This document shows positions 41,511-50,196 of a DNA stretch of 64,000 bases, in pieces. Origin of the DNA: Actinoplanes subtropicus (GTDB taxonomy: Bacteria > Actinomycetota > Actinomycetes > Mycobacteriales > Micromonosporaceae); the NCBI RefSeq assembly GCF_000721705.1, contig NZ_JOJL01000021.1, forward strand, positions 186,001 to 250,000. The letters are read 5' to 3'. Under the pieces are notes generated by a model that ran no database searches, had not been told where the DNA came from, and worked only from the letters and a program-made list of their open reading frames with translations. The translations under genes were made by a program, and so were the position numbers. Position 1 is the first letter of the stretch. Each line of letters opens with the position of its first letter.

Positions 41511-42258
41511 GCGCGAGATGAACCATGATGTCGGCGGTGATCTCGACCGTCTCCGGTAGGGCCCGCATGATTCGGCCGTACACCTGCTCTTGCACCGAGG
41601 CCGGCAATTCGAGATAAGCCGAGATGGTCGAGAGATGGCCGACGTAGTCGCGAGCGCTCATCGTCAATCGCCGCTCGATCACGGACTGCCGGACATCACC
41701 GAACCATTCGGAGCGCTGGAACTCGGTCCCGGGCCATTGCATCTCGGGTGCCGGCGGTGTCGCGTCCGGCGACGGAACGTCGTCGCTCTCCAGGAACGGT
41801 GCCCGGGCGGTGCGCACGGCTTCCGCCACGACCGGGTCGGTCAACTGGACCGGTCCACCGAACGAGGCGACCACGCCGCCTGGCCGCAGCAGCGCGGCAA
41901 GGCGTGAGCACCGACCCTCCGGGTTCGTCCAATGCAGCGCCGCCGCCGCATAGACCAGTTCGTAGCTCTTCTCCGGTCCCAGGTCCTCGAACGCGGCTTG
42001 CACGGTTCTGACGGTCGCCGGCACGTGCTTCCGGAGCTCGGCGAGCATGTCGCCGTCGGGCTCGGTCGCGGTGACCGTGACCCCTCGCCGAGCGAACAGG
42101 CGGGTTGCTTTGCCGGTCCCCGCGCCGATCTCGAGAGCGGTCCGAACCGGCCGGCCCGCGTACGTCATCACCGTGTCGAAAAGCTCCACCGGGTACCCCG
42201 GCCGGAACCGTTCGTAGGCTTCCGCCCGCAATCCGAAGCTCAACGCACGATCAGGCAT
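41491..42258 (-). CDS. SAM-dependent class I methyltransferase
   Basis: 255 aa with SAM-binding motif I ALEIGAGTGKATRLFARRG near residue 45, motif II VTATEPDGDML and motif IV YELVYAAAALHW. The pattern matches Methyltransf_11/25 enzymes that act on small molecules. Substrate unknown. Downstream in orientation from a Nudix gene (50-bp gap), with which it may be co-transcribed. Confidence 0.85.
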   Translation of the reverse strand: MPDRALSFGLRAEAYERFRPGYPVELFDTVMTYAGRPVRTALEIGAGTGKATRLFARRGVTVTATEPDGDMLAELRKHVPATVRTVQAAFEDLGPEKSYELVYAAAALHWTNPEGRCSRLAALLRPGGVVASFGGPVQLTDPVVAEAVRTARAPFLESDDVPSPDATPPAPEMQWPGTEFQRSEWFGDVRQSVIERRLTMSARDYVGHLSTISAYLELPASVQEQVYGRIMRALPETVEITADIMVHLARRRGDQ

Positions 42259-42308
42259 ACGGATCAGCCTGGCATGACCGGCGGCGCTATCGGTCCGGCC
42301 CACGTCGG

Positions 42309-42710
42309 TCAGATCAGGCCGGCCGTGGCCAGTTCGGCGACCAGCAGTTGGATCGCCGGGGCACAGCGGGCGCTGTCGGCGGGCGTGAACCAGTCGATCT
42401 CGCCGATTTCGGCGGCCGCTGACGGCTCGGCGCCCCTGTCTCCGCCGGTGAAGCAGACCAGCTGGACCGACGTGCCCGGGGGACGGTTGTGGGCGGGAGC
42501 CACAATCTCCGTGTAGAGGGTGAGATCGGCCGGGTTCAGGACGAGACCGACCTCTTCCCACACCTCGCGGGCGGCTGCCTCGGCGTGCGTCTCGCCGGGC
42601 TCGGGCTTGCCGCCGGGCAGGTAGAAGGCGTCGGTGTAGTGCGGGCGGACGACGAGAACCCGGCGGTCGCGTACGCATACCCAGGCCGTCGCGACGATCG
42701 TGCTGGTCAC
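42309..42710 (-). CDS. Nudix hydrolase
   Basis: 133 aa with the complete Nudix box GGKPEPGETHAEAAAREVWEEVGL beginning at residue 33. No other domain. Likely hydrolyses a nucleoside diphosphate derivative; MutT-like specificity cannot be judged. Its ATG is 54 bp from the divergent protease-STAND gene. Confidence 0.87.
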   Translation of the reverse strand: MTSTIVATAWVCVRDRRVLVVRPHYTDAFYLPGGKPEPGETHAEAAAREVWEEVGLVLNPADLTLYTEIVAPAHNRPPGTSVQLVCFTGGDRGAEPSAAAEIGEIDWFTPADSARCAPAIQLLVAELATAGLI

Positions 42711-42763
42711 GCAACGAGCGTAGGCGGCGCGGTTACCATTGTGGACTTCGGGGAGGGAGGCCG

Positions 42764-45700
42764 GTGACAGGACCCGTATCGGATCCGTGGACGCTGGCCG
42801 TGCACGGCCGCGAGCGAGACGTCGATCGCGGCTTCGAGCCGTTCGGCGCGGCCGTGGTGATCTCGGCGCGGCGGGCGTTGACCTGCGCGCACGTGGTGGC
42901 CGGGCGGGAGTCGGTGTGGGTCTCGTTTCCGCGGGTCACCGGGCTGTGGAAGGTGCGGCAGCGGGTCGAGCGGATCGAGTACGACCCGGACGAGACGGCC
43001 ATCGCGGACGTCGCCGTGCTGCACTTCGCCGAGGATCTGCCGGTCGCGGCCGAGCCGGCCCGGCTGCGCGCGCCCGAGCCGGGGGCGCTGCTCGGGCTGC
43101 GCTGGTGGGCGTTCGGGTTTCCGGCCAGCAGCCTGCCGCACGGCAACGAGGCGCAGGGCATCGTCGGGGCGCGGCTCGCGCACGGCTGGGTGCGGCTGGA
43201 CACCGATTCGCCGTACCCGGTGGAGCCGGGTTTCAGCGGCGGCGGCCTCTGGGTGCCGGACTACGGCGTGGTCGGCATCGTCGGCCGGGCACGGCTGACC
43301 GGGGACCGGCGCGGGGACGCCCAGGCGCTCACCCTCGCGCAGGCCGACGTGTTCCTGCCGGGCGAGAAGCTGCGGGTGCTGGTCGACTGGCGGGCGGCGG
43401 ACGCCGGGCCGATGGCGATGGCGTCCTGGGGCTGGGAGCTGGCCACCGACCGGGAGGCGGGCCGGCACTGGGTGCCGCGCGGGCGCGGGGTGACCACCGA
43501 GGCCGAGCGTGGGTACCGGTTCCGGGGGCGGACCGCGGCGCTGCGGCAGATTGTGGAGTGGCTGGACCGGCCGGAGCCCGATCGGCGGGTACTGGTGGTG
43601 ACCGGGTCGCCGGGCGTGGGCAAGTCGGCGGTGCTGGGCCGGATCGTGACCACCGCGGACGAGAAGCTGCGCGCCCGGCTGCCGGCCGACGACCTGGCGG
43701 TGCGCGCGTCGCTGGGCTCGGTGGCGTGCGCGGTGCACGCCAAGGGCAAGACCGCGCTGGAGGTGGCCAAGGAGATCGCCACCGCGGCCTCGATCCCGCT
43801 ACCGAGCGAGCCCGAGGAACTATCTACCGCTTTGTCCGAAAAAATCCGGACCAGGTTTAACATCGTGGTTGACGCCCTCGACGAGGCGGACACCGCCGAC
43901 GAGGCCCGCCTGATCCTCACCAAGGTGGTCCTGCCGATCGTGCAGACGTGCGGCACGCTGGGCGCGCAGGTGGTGCTCGGCACCCGCCGCAACGATTCCC
44001 GGGGCGGCCTGCTGCCGCTGCTCAGTGGCGCCGCCGAGGTGATCGACCTGGACGAGAGCCGCTACTTCGAACTTCAAGACCTGCAGGCGTACGCGTCGGC
44101 CACGCTCCAGCTGATCGGCGACGAGCGCCCCGGCAACCCGTACGACCGGCAAGCGAAAGCCGACCCGGTGGCCCGCCGGATCGCCGAGCTCGCCCACGGG
44201 AATTTCCTGGTCGCCGGCCTGGAGGCACGCCGGCGGGGGATGTATGACGTCCAGGCCGCGCCCCCGTCGAGCGTCGTGCTGACCCCCTCGGTCGACGCGG
44301 CGCTGGATGCGTTCCTGACCCGCCTCTCCCCGGTCGGCGGGATGCCGGCCCGCGAGGTGCTGACCGCGCTGGCGTACGCCGAGGCGCCCGGCTGGACCAC
44401 CGCGCTGTGGCGGGTCGCCGCGGAGGCGCTCGGCGGCCGGGTCAGCGAGCCGACGCTCGACCGGTTCGCCCGCTCGGCGGCGGCGAACTTCCTGGTGGAG
44501 ACCTCGCAGGAGGGGCACGAGTCGGTGTTCCGGCTATTCCACCAGGCGCTCAACGACGCCCTGATGCGGCCGCGCGGCCAGGGCGGCGCCCGCGCCGACG
44601 AGCGCGCGCTGGCCGGGGCGTTCCTGGCGCTGGGCCGGGAGCACGGCTGGGAGGCGGCGCCGCCGTACCTGCTGCGGTCGCTGGCCGGGCACGCCGGGCG
44701 CGCGGGGCTGATCGACGAGTTGCTGGCCGACGACGACTACCTGCTGCACGCCGACCTGCTGCGGCTCATCCCGGCGGCGGCCGACGCCGGCTCGCCGGCC
44801 GGCCGGGAACGGGCCCACCTGCTGCGGCTCACCCCGCAGGCGGTCGCCGCGCCCGCGCCGGAGCGGGCCGCGCTGCTCAACGTCGTACAGGCGCTGCAGT
44901 TGATGCCGCCGACGATCAGCGACCCGCAGATGCCGTACCGGGCCCGCTGGGCGCACACCGCGCCACGGGTGGAGCACGCCGCGCTGGAGGGGCACACCGA
45001 CTGGGTCAACGCGGTCTGCGCGGTGAAGGGCCTGCTCGCGTCGGCCGGCGACGACGGGACGATCCGGCTGTGGAGCCCGGCGACCGGTCACGAGCAGGCG
45101 GTGCTGACCGGCCACACCGGACCGGTGAACAGCATCTGCGCGGTCCGCGGCATGCTCGCCTCGGGCGGCAACGACGGCACGGTCCGGCTGTGGAACCCGG
45201 CGACCGGCCGCCAGCAGAAGCTGCTGCGCGCGCACACCGGCCCGGTCACCACGGTCTGCGCGATCAAGGGGCTGCTCGCCTCGGCGGGCGGCAACGTCGT
45301 CCGCATCTGGGATCCGGGGACGGGCCGCGAGGTGGCGACGCTGACCGGCCACACGGACTGGGTGAAGGCGGTGTGCCCGGTCCGGCTGCGTGGCCGGGAT
45401 CTGCTGGTGACCGCAAGCAAAGACTTGACCGTACGCCTATGGCAGCCCGAGACCGGCACCCTGGAGACGATCCTCGAGGAGGACGCGGCCTGGATGACCA
45501 CGCTGCGGTCGGTGACGGTGGACGGCCGCTCGCTGCTGGCCGCCTCCACGATCGACGGCACGGTGCGGCTGTGGGACCCGCTGACCGGTCGCGACCACGC
45601 GATCCTGCGCGGGCACACCGCCCCGGTGAACGCGGTCTGCATGGTCGGCGACCGGATCGCCACCGCCTCCAACGACACGACCGTACGGCTGTGGGACCCG

Positions 45701-46699
45701 AACGCAGGCCGGCCGGAGGCGATCCTCGAGGGGCACGCCGACTGGGTGAGCAGCGTGTGTGCGGTCGACGGGATGCTCGCCTCGGCCGGCGGCGACCGTA
45801 CGGTGCGGCTGTGGGACCCGGCGACCGGCCACCGGCACCCGGACGCCGAGGCGCACGGCGACCGGGTGCGGGCCGTCTGCGCGGCCGGCGACGGCCTGGT
45901 CGCCTCGGCCGGCGACGACGGCACCGTGCGGCTGTGGGCCATGAGCGACGGACGGCGGCAGCGGGAACTGCGCGGGCACCACACCGGCGGGGTGAACGGG
46001 ATGTGCACGGTCCCGGTCCGCGGCCAGTCCCGGCTGGCGTCGGCCGGGGACGACGGCACCGTACGGCTGTGGGACCCGCTCACCGGCCGCCAGCTGACCG
46101 TGCTGCGCGGGCACACCGCCCCGGTGCGTACGGTGGCCGCGGTGCTGACCAACGGGCGGGTGCTGCTCGCCTCGGCCGGCGACGACCGGACCGTACGGCT
46201 GTGGGACCCGGCCACCGGTCACCAGCAGAGCGTCCTCAAGGGCCACAACGGCGCGGTGTACGCGGTCTGCCCGGTCACCGTGGCCGGCCGGGTGATGCTC
46301 GCCTCCGGCGGCGACGACCGGACCGTCCACCTCTGGGACCTGGCCCCCGGCCGCCGCCCGCGGGTGCTGCCCGGCCACGACGGCGCGGTGCACGCCGTCT
46401 GCGCGGTCCGCGGGTTGCTCGCCTCGGCCGGGGACGATCTGACCGTACGGCTGTGGAACCCGGCGACCGGCCTGCAGGAGGGGACGCTGGACGGGCACAC
46501 CGGGCCGGTGCACACGCTCGGCACGCTCGACGGCCGGCTCGTCTCGGCCGGCAACGACGGCACGGTGCGGCTCTGGGACACCCGGACCGGGCGGGCCACC
46601 ACGATCCCGATCCACTTCCCGGTCGGCTCGTGCGCGCCGATCGACGGCGGGCTCGCCCTCGGGGTGACCGCGGGCCTGCTGGTTCTCGACCTCTCCTAA
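42764..46699 (+). CDS. Trypsin-like protease-STAND ATPase-WD40 protein
   Basis: 1311 aa. Residues 1-215 are a trypsin-like domain with the triad His43 (TCAHVV), Asp82 (IADVAVLHF) and Ser158 (PGFSGGGLW). Residues 255-560 form a STAND/NACHT-type ATPase with Walker A GSPGVGKS (281-288) and Walker B IVVDALDEAD (about 367-376), then a helical region (560-740). The remainder is 13 WD40 blades, each ending DDGTVRLWDPATG-like. No signal peptide. WD40 sensing would relieve ATPase autoinhibition and activate the protease, as in bacterial conflict and anti-phage systems; this role is inferred. GTG start with GGGAGGGAGG upstream. Confidence 0.88.
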   Translation: MTGPVSDPWTLAVHGRERDVDRGFEPFGAAVVISARRALTCAHVVAGRESVWVSFPRVTGLWKVRQRVERIEYDPDETAIADVAVLHFAEDLPVAAEPARLRAPEPGALLGLRWWAFGFPASSLPHGNEAQGIVGARLAHGWVRLDTDSPYPVEPGFSGGGLWVPDYGVVGIVGRARLTGDRRGDAQALTLAQADVFLPGEKLRVLVDWRAADAGPMAMASWGWELATDREAGRHWVPRGRGVTTEAERGYRFRGRTAALRQIVEWLDRPEPDRRVLVVTGSPGVGKSAVLGRIVTTADEKLRARLPADDLAVRASLGSVACAVHAKGKTALEVAKEIATAASIPLPSEPEELSTALSEKIRTRFNIVVDALDEADTADEARLILTKVVLPIVQTCGTLGAQVVLGTRRNDSRGGLLPLLSGAAEVIDLDESRYFELQDLQAYASATLQLIGDERPGNPYDRQAKADPVARRIAELAHGNFLVAGLEARRRGMYDVQAAPPSSVVLTPSVDAALDAFLTRLSPVGGMPAREVLTALAYAEAPGWTTALWRVAAEALGGRVSEPTLDRFARSAAANFLVETSQEGHESVFRLFHQALNDALMRPRGQGGARADERALAGAFLALGREHGWEAAPPYLLRSLAGHAGRAGLIDELLADDDYLLHADLLRLIPAAADAGSPAGRERAHLLRLTPQAVAAPAPERAALLNVVQALQLMPPTISDPQMPYRARWAHTAPRVEHAALEGHTDWVNAVCAVKGLLASAGDDGTIRLWSPATGHEQAVLTGHTGPVNSICAVRGMLASGGNDGTVRLWNPATGRQQKLLRAHTGPVTTVCAIKGLLASAGGNVVRIWDPGTGREVATLTGHTDWVKAVCPVRLRGRDLLVTASKDLTVRLWQPETGTLETILEEDAAWMTTLRSVTVDGRSLLAASTIDGTVRLWDPLTGRDHAILRGHTAPVNAVCMVGDRIATASNDTTVRLWDPNAGRPEAILEGHADWVSSVCAVDGMLASAGGDRTVRLWDPATGHRHPDAEAHGDRVRAVCAAGDGLVASAGDDGTVRLWAMSDGRRQRELRGHHTGGVNGMCTVPVRGQSRLASAGDDGTVRLWDPLTGRQLTVLRGHTAPVRTVAAVLTNGRVLLASAGDDRTVRLWDPATGHQQSVLKGHNGAVYAVCPVTVAGRVMLASGGDDRTVHLWDLAPGRRPRVLPGHDGAVHAVCAVRGLLASAGDDLTVRLWNPATGLQEGTLDGHTGPVHTLGTLDGRLVSAGNDGTVRLWDTRTGRATTIPIHFPVGSCAPIDGGLALGVTAGLLVLDLS

Positions 46700-47196
46700 G
46701 GGGCCGGCTGCCGGTGGTGCTCCAGGATGCGGGAAAGTAGTTCCACGAACTGGTCGCGCTCGGCCGGGAGCAGCGGGGCGAGCAGATCGTCGTGCAGGTC
46801 GTCCAGGAGCTTGTCGAGCTGCCGCAGCTGCCGGCGGCCCTGGGCGGTGATCGTGACGACGTTGCGCCGGCGGTCCTCCGGGTCCGATGCCCGCTCCACG
46901 AAGCCGCGCTCGGCCAGTTCGTTGAGGACGCCGACCATGTCGCTGCGGTAGATGCCGGTGCGCCGGCTCAGCGCGGCCTGGCTCGCCGGACCGTACTCCT
47001 GCAACGAGGCGAGCACGGCGTAGTGCCACCGGCGTGCGTCGGCCTTGGCCAGCCCCTCGGTCATCAGCCGGTCCGACTGCGCGGCCACGAACGACAGCAG
47101 ACGGCTGGCGCGCCGGCGCAGCCTCTCCGGCGTCTTGATCCCGCCGTCGTCGGGCATGTCCGTGGCTTCGGCTCGGCTGGTCATGACGCCGATCAT
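46696..47196 (-). CDS. MarR-family transcriptional regulator
   Basis: 166 aa with the MarR winged helix (GPASQAALSRRTGIYRSDMVGVLNELAERG, in part: LSRRTGIYRSDMVGVL) and wing FVERASDPEDRRRNVVTITAQG. Start ATG 47196, or ATG 47184 within the frame. A perfect operator palindrome lies 10 bp upstream. It ends by overlapping the STAND gene's stop by 4 bp and is divergent from a second MarR-like gene. Confidence 0.88.
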   Translation of the reverse strand: MIGVMTSRAEATDMPDDGGIKTPERLRRRASRLLSFVAAQSDRLMTEGLAKADARRWHYAVLASLQEYGPASQAALSRRTGIYRSDMVGVLNELAERGFVERASDPEDRRRNVVTITAQGRRQLRQLDKLLDDLHDDLLAPLLPAERDQFVELLSRILEHHRQPAP

Positions 47197-47205
47197 ACCC
47201 CGTTG

Positions 47206-47222
47206 CGTTAGTCGGACTAACG
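47206..47222. promoter_or_regulatory. MarR operator
   Basis: CGTTAGTC-G-GACTAACG is a perfect 17-bp palindrome of MarR-operator size, 10 bp before the MarR start. A second symmetric patch with ACGTTCGT/ACGAACGA elements and a direct repeat of TAAACGTT (47243-47250 and 47258-47265) lies closer to the other MarR gene. Confidence 0.75.
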
Positions 47223-47293
47223 ATGTACGTTCGTTCTCGTCATAAACGTTCGAGCTATAAACGTTTTACGTACGAACGAATTGGGAGGTCATC

Positions 47294-47731
47294 GTGATTA
47301 CCACGACCCATGCCTTCGGTACCGCGCTCATCGGCCAGACCGAGAAGGCACTCAACGCGATCCTGGACCGGCAACTGGCCGGAACCGGCATCACCGAGCC
47401 CCAGTGGGTGACCCTCACGCTGACCGTGGCCGGCGGCGGGGCCGTCGACCGGGCCGAGCTCATCCACCGGGTCGCCGGCGCCACCCGGCTCAGCCCGGCC
47501 GCGGTGGCCGGCCGCATCGCCGAGCTGACCGCCGCGGGATTCCTGCGCGACGGCGGCGACGGCCACGTCCGGGTCACCGACGAGGGGCAGGCTCGCTGGA
47601 CGGGGGTCCGCAACGCGATCGGCCCGATCACCCAGGGACTGTGGGGCGACCTGCCGGCCGAGGACCTGGCCACCGCGGGCCGCGTCCTGGGCATCGTGCT
47701 GGACCGGGCCCAGGCGCTGCTGGTCGCCTAA
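47294..47731 (+). CDS. MarR-like winged-helix protein
   Basis: 145 aa with a MarR-type layout: N-terminal helices (FGTALIGQTEKALNAILDRQL), a helix-turn-helix (AELIHRVAGATRLSPAAVAGRIAELTAAG, in part) and wing FLRDGGDGHVRVTDEG. Start GTG 47294 has GGGAGGTCATC upstream. It faces the other MarR gene across a shared operator region. No separate target gene is adjacent, since the next gene is convergent. Confidence 0.78.
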   Translation: MITTTHAFGTALIGQTEKALNAILDRQLAGTGITEPQWVTLTLTVAGGGAVDRAELIHRVAGATRLSPAAVAGRIAELTAAGFLRDGGDGHVRVTDEGQARWTGVRNAIGPITQGLWGDLPAEDLATAGRVLGIVLDRAQALLVA

Positions 47732-48567
47732 TCCAGCACGACGACCGGGGTGCCGGGGCCGATGTGGTCGAGCAGCGTGCGCTGGCCGTCGCGCGGCACC
47801 CGGACACAGCCGTTGGAGACGCTGCGGCCGAACGCGGACGCGCTGTGCCAGCTGTGGATGCCGGTGTGCGCGTCGCGGAGGCCGGGCGCGACCGCGGCCC
47901 GATCGTCCGGCACCGCGCCGAGGACCAGCGCGTCCAGTCCACCGTAGACGCTGCCCTCGGTGGCGGTGCGGCCCAGGACGAAGGTGCGCCCCAGTGGGGT
48001 CGGTGTCCGGGGGCTGCCGGTCGCTACCGTCCAGCTTCCCCGGCGTACGCCATCGTGCAGCCAGGCCAGCTCGTGGCGCGAGATTCGGACGACGAGCTGG
48101 TCGCGCAGCGACCGCGACTGCCACCCGGCGGCCGGCAGCCAGCCGATCCGCCGGTTGACCGAGGGCAGCAGGACGGCGACCCAGCCCGGTCGCCGCTCGA
48201 CGATCGGCACGGTGACCGGGACGCCGAGAATGGCCGGCGGGAGGAAGGCCCGCGGGTTGCCGCCGGGAGCGTCGTAGAGCGGCAGCCGTCCGGACGCGTG
48301 CAGGCCCTCGGTGACCGGCGTGATGTCGGCCCGGCCGGGGTCGACGGGAAACCCGCCGGGCACCCGCCGGTAGCTGATCGTCGGGAGGTCCTTGGACGCC
48401 GGCCTGGCCATCGGGACCTGGACAGCGGGCTTCGCCCCCATCTGCGCGACGGCGGGCGGCGCCGGGGGCGGCGGCTGCGCCATCGCCTCGCTCAGGCCCT
48501 GGATCAGGAAGAACGACAGCGCCAGCACGCACACCGGCACTGTGCGGCGGGTACGGGCCAGGCTCAC
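47728..48567 (-). CDS. L,D-transpeptidase (YkuD) with signal peptide
   Basis: 279 aa exported enzyme that makes 3-3 peptidoglycan crosslinks or attaches proteins to the wall. A signal peptide (VCVLALSFFLIQGLSEAMAQ) is followed by a Pro-rich linker, an SH3-like segment and the YkuD domain, whose active site reads GIHSWHSASAFGRSVSNGCVRVP with catalytic Cys. Convergent with the MarR-like gene by 4 bp. Confidence 0.88.
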   Translation of the reverse strand: MSLARTRRTVPVCVLALSFFLIQGLSEAMAQPPPPAPPAVAQMGAKPAVQVPMARPASKDLPTISYRRVPGGFPVDPGRADITPVTEGLHASGRLPLYDAPGGNPRAFLPPAILGVPVTVPIVERRPGWVAVLLPSVNRRIGWLPAAGWQSRSLRDQLVVRISRHELAWLHDGVRRGSWTVATGSPRTPTPLGRTFVLGRTATEGSVYGGLDALVLGAVPDDRAAVAPGLRDAHTGIHSWHSASAFGRSVSNGCVRVPRDGQRTLLDHIGPGTPVVVLD

Positions 48568-48617
48568 TCGGACACAGTAGATGGCGGTGTGGGGTGTTGT
48601 GGGCGTTTTGCGATGAT

Positions 48618-49607
48618 TTAAGCCCGAGCGGCGAGAGCGTCGACCGCGGCGGCGACGGCCTCGGGGTTACTGATCATCGCGAGGTGCCGGGCGCCGGGGA
48701 TGAGCGTGGGTGCCGGGGCGCCGATGGTCTGGGCGGTCTTCATCGGGCTGTCGGCGCTGAACACGGTGTCCTGGGCGCCGAAGACGACCGCCTTGGGCAG
48801 CGGCAGCCGGCCGAGCTGGGCGAGGCGCTGCGGTGGCAGGCCGGGCACGCCCTGGTTGAGCAGTGCCCAGACGGCGGCCTCGGCGCCGGCGACCTGGAAC
48901 GGGCGACGCCAGGCGTCCACCCCGGCGGCGTCCAGCCGGGGGCAGGCCGGGCCGCACTGCTTCTCGTACACGGTGCGGATCGGCCAGTCCGAGCGCAGGA
49001 GCAGGCGCAGCAGGGTGACGCGGCACGGGGGAATGACCAGGCGGCTCAGCGGGGTGCGTTCCCCGGCGCCGGTGGCCAGCGCGTCGCCGTCGAGCAGTAA
49101 CAGACCGCCGACCTGATCGGGAGCGCGCAGCGTCGCCTCGGCGGCGATGGCGGCACCGCTGGAGTGGGCGACCAGCACCGGCCTGGTCAGGTGTAGCGCC
49201 TCGAGGTAGGCGAGCAGTTGGCGTACCTGGTCGTCGAGGGTGTAGTGGCCGTGGCGCTGGGTGTATCCGAAACCGGCCAGGTCCAGTGCGTAGACCCGGT
49301 GGGTGCGCGCGAGGAGCTGGGCCGTGGGCTGCCAGGTGTCGGCGGACTCGAAGGCGCCGTGCACCAGCACGATCGCACTGCCCGTGGTGCCCCAGGACCG
49401 CGAGCGGGTCAGGTAGTCGCCGGTGCGCACGAAGGCCAGCCCGGCGGGCGGCGCACGGCGCCCGGCCGTGCCGGCGTTGTAGATCCAGCAGAACGCGGTC
49501 GTGACGAGAAAGATCACCCCCACCGTGAGCGCGAGGCGCCGCGCCCAGCGGCGGGCGAATCCGGTCGCCCGCCGCCGCGGCGGAAGCGTTCGAACAGCCT
49601 CGGTCAC
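48618..49607 (-). CDS. Alpha/beta hydrolase, membrane-anchored
   Basis: 329 aa. One N-terminal helix (LALTVGVIFLVTTAFCWIY) suggests an anchor or signal. The hydrolase fold shows the oxyanion region IVLVHGAFESADTW, the nucleophile elbow VAHSSGAAIA (Ser in HSSG), GAQDTVF with the acid Asp and GARHLAM with the catalytic His. Substrate unknown. Confidence 0.82.
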   Translation of the reverse strand: MTEAVRTLPPRRRATGFARRWARRLALTVGVIFLVTTAFCWIYNAGTAGRRAPPAGLAFVRTGDYLTRSRSWGTTGSAIVLVHGAFESADTWQPTAQLLARTHRVYALDLAGFGYTQRHGHYTLDDQVRQLLAYLEALHLTRPVLVAHSSGAAIAAEATLRAPDQVGGLLLLDGDALATGAGERTPLSRLVIPPCRVTLLRLLLRSDWPIRTVYEKQCGPACPRLDAAGVDAWRRPFQVAGAEAAVWALLNQGVPGLPPQRLAQLGRLPLPKAVVFGAQDTVFSADSPMKTAQTIGAPAPTLIPGARHLAMISNPEAVAAAVDALAARA

Positions 49608-49891
49608 GACCAGAGGCTAGCGATCATCACCTGTGGCCGGGCTGTGGACGGCGGCACCCGCACTTGCCCGGCGACACCGAGCGGACATCGCCGATGACCG
49701 CGGCCAAGCCCGGCCTGCCCATCGACCCGGCCTTGCCCCAATACGGAACCTCGGCCCGGTGGACGAGACAACGGTGGGTGACCGCCTCGTTGGCTGCCGG
49801 GGCAACGGCGCACGCTCATGCCGATGTGCGGGCGTCCGGCCGCCTACCGCGGCTGGCCGGCCGAACGCGACCACAGCTCCCTTTCCCCGCG

Positions 49892-49969
49892 GCTTTGCTC
49901 TGCTCACCTATACGCACCGAAATCGAGCGGGCGTTCGATTTCGGTGCGTATAGGTGGGCAGAGCAAAGG
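49892..49969. repeat. 78-bp near-perfect palindrome
   Basis: Arms of 35 nt (49892-49926 and 49935-49969, core CACCTATACGCACCGAAATC) differ at a single position plus one terminal base and enclose an 8-nt loop. It lies 228 bp downstream of the HAD gene and upstream of the hydrolase gene. Without T-runs it could be a strong structural terminator or a small mobile hairpin element. The rest of 49608-50196 has no intact gene. Confidence 0.85.
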
Positions 49970-49986
49970 CAGGCGGACGTGTCCGG

Positions 49987-50135
49987 ACTCCGCGGCCACA
50001 TGGGCGCGACGCCGCTGCACGCGGCCCGCGTCGGCGAGGTCACCGCGGTGCTGCTGAGCTATGGCGCCTCGCTGGACGCGCGCGACGGGGAAGGCCGGAC
50101 CCCGCTGCACAACGCCCGCGTGGTTCGCGGCAAAC
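49987..50135 (+). pseudogene. Ankyrin-repeat gene fragment
   Basis: About one and a half ankyrin repeats (MGATPLHAARVGEVTAVLLSYGASLDARDGEGRTPLHNAR, read in part as GATPLHAARVGEV and GRTPLHNAR) are readable on the plus strand directly after the palindrome. Neither a start, a full repeat array nor a sensible end is present; the frame drifts into antisense of the HAD gene. I read it as a truncated remnant. Confidence 0.55.
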
Positions 50136-50196
50136 CAGCGCCGGCCACCCGACCGAGGCCGCTGGAACAGGCGGCGCGACGATTCGGCTACCGCGG

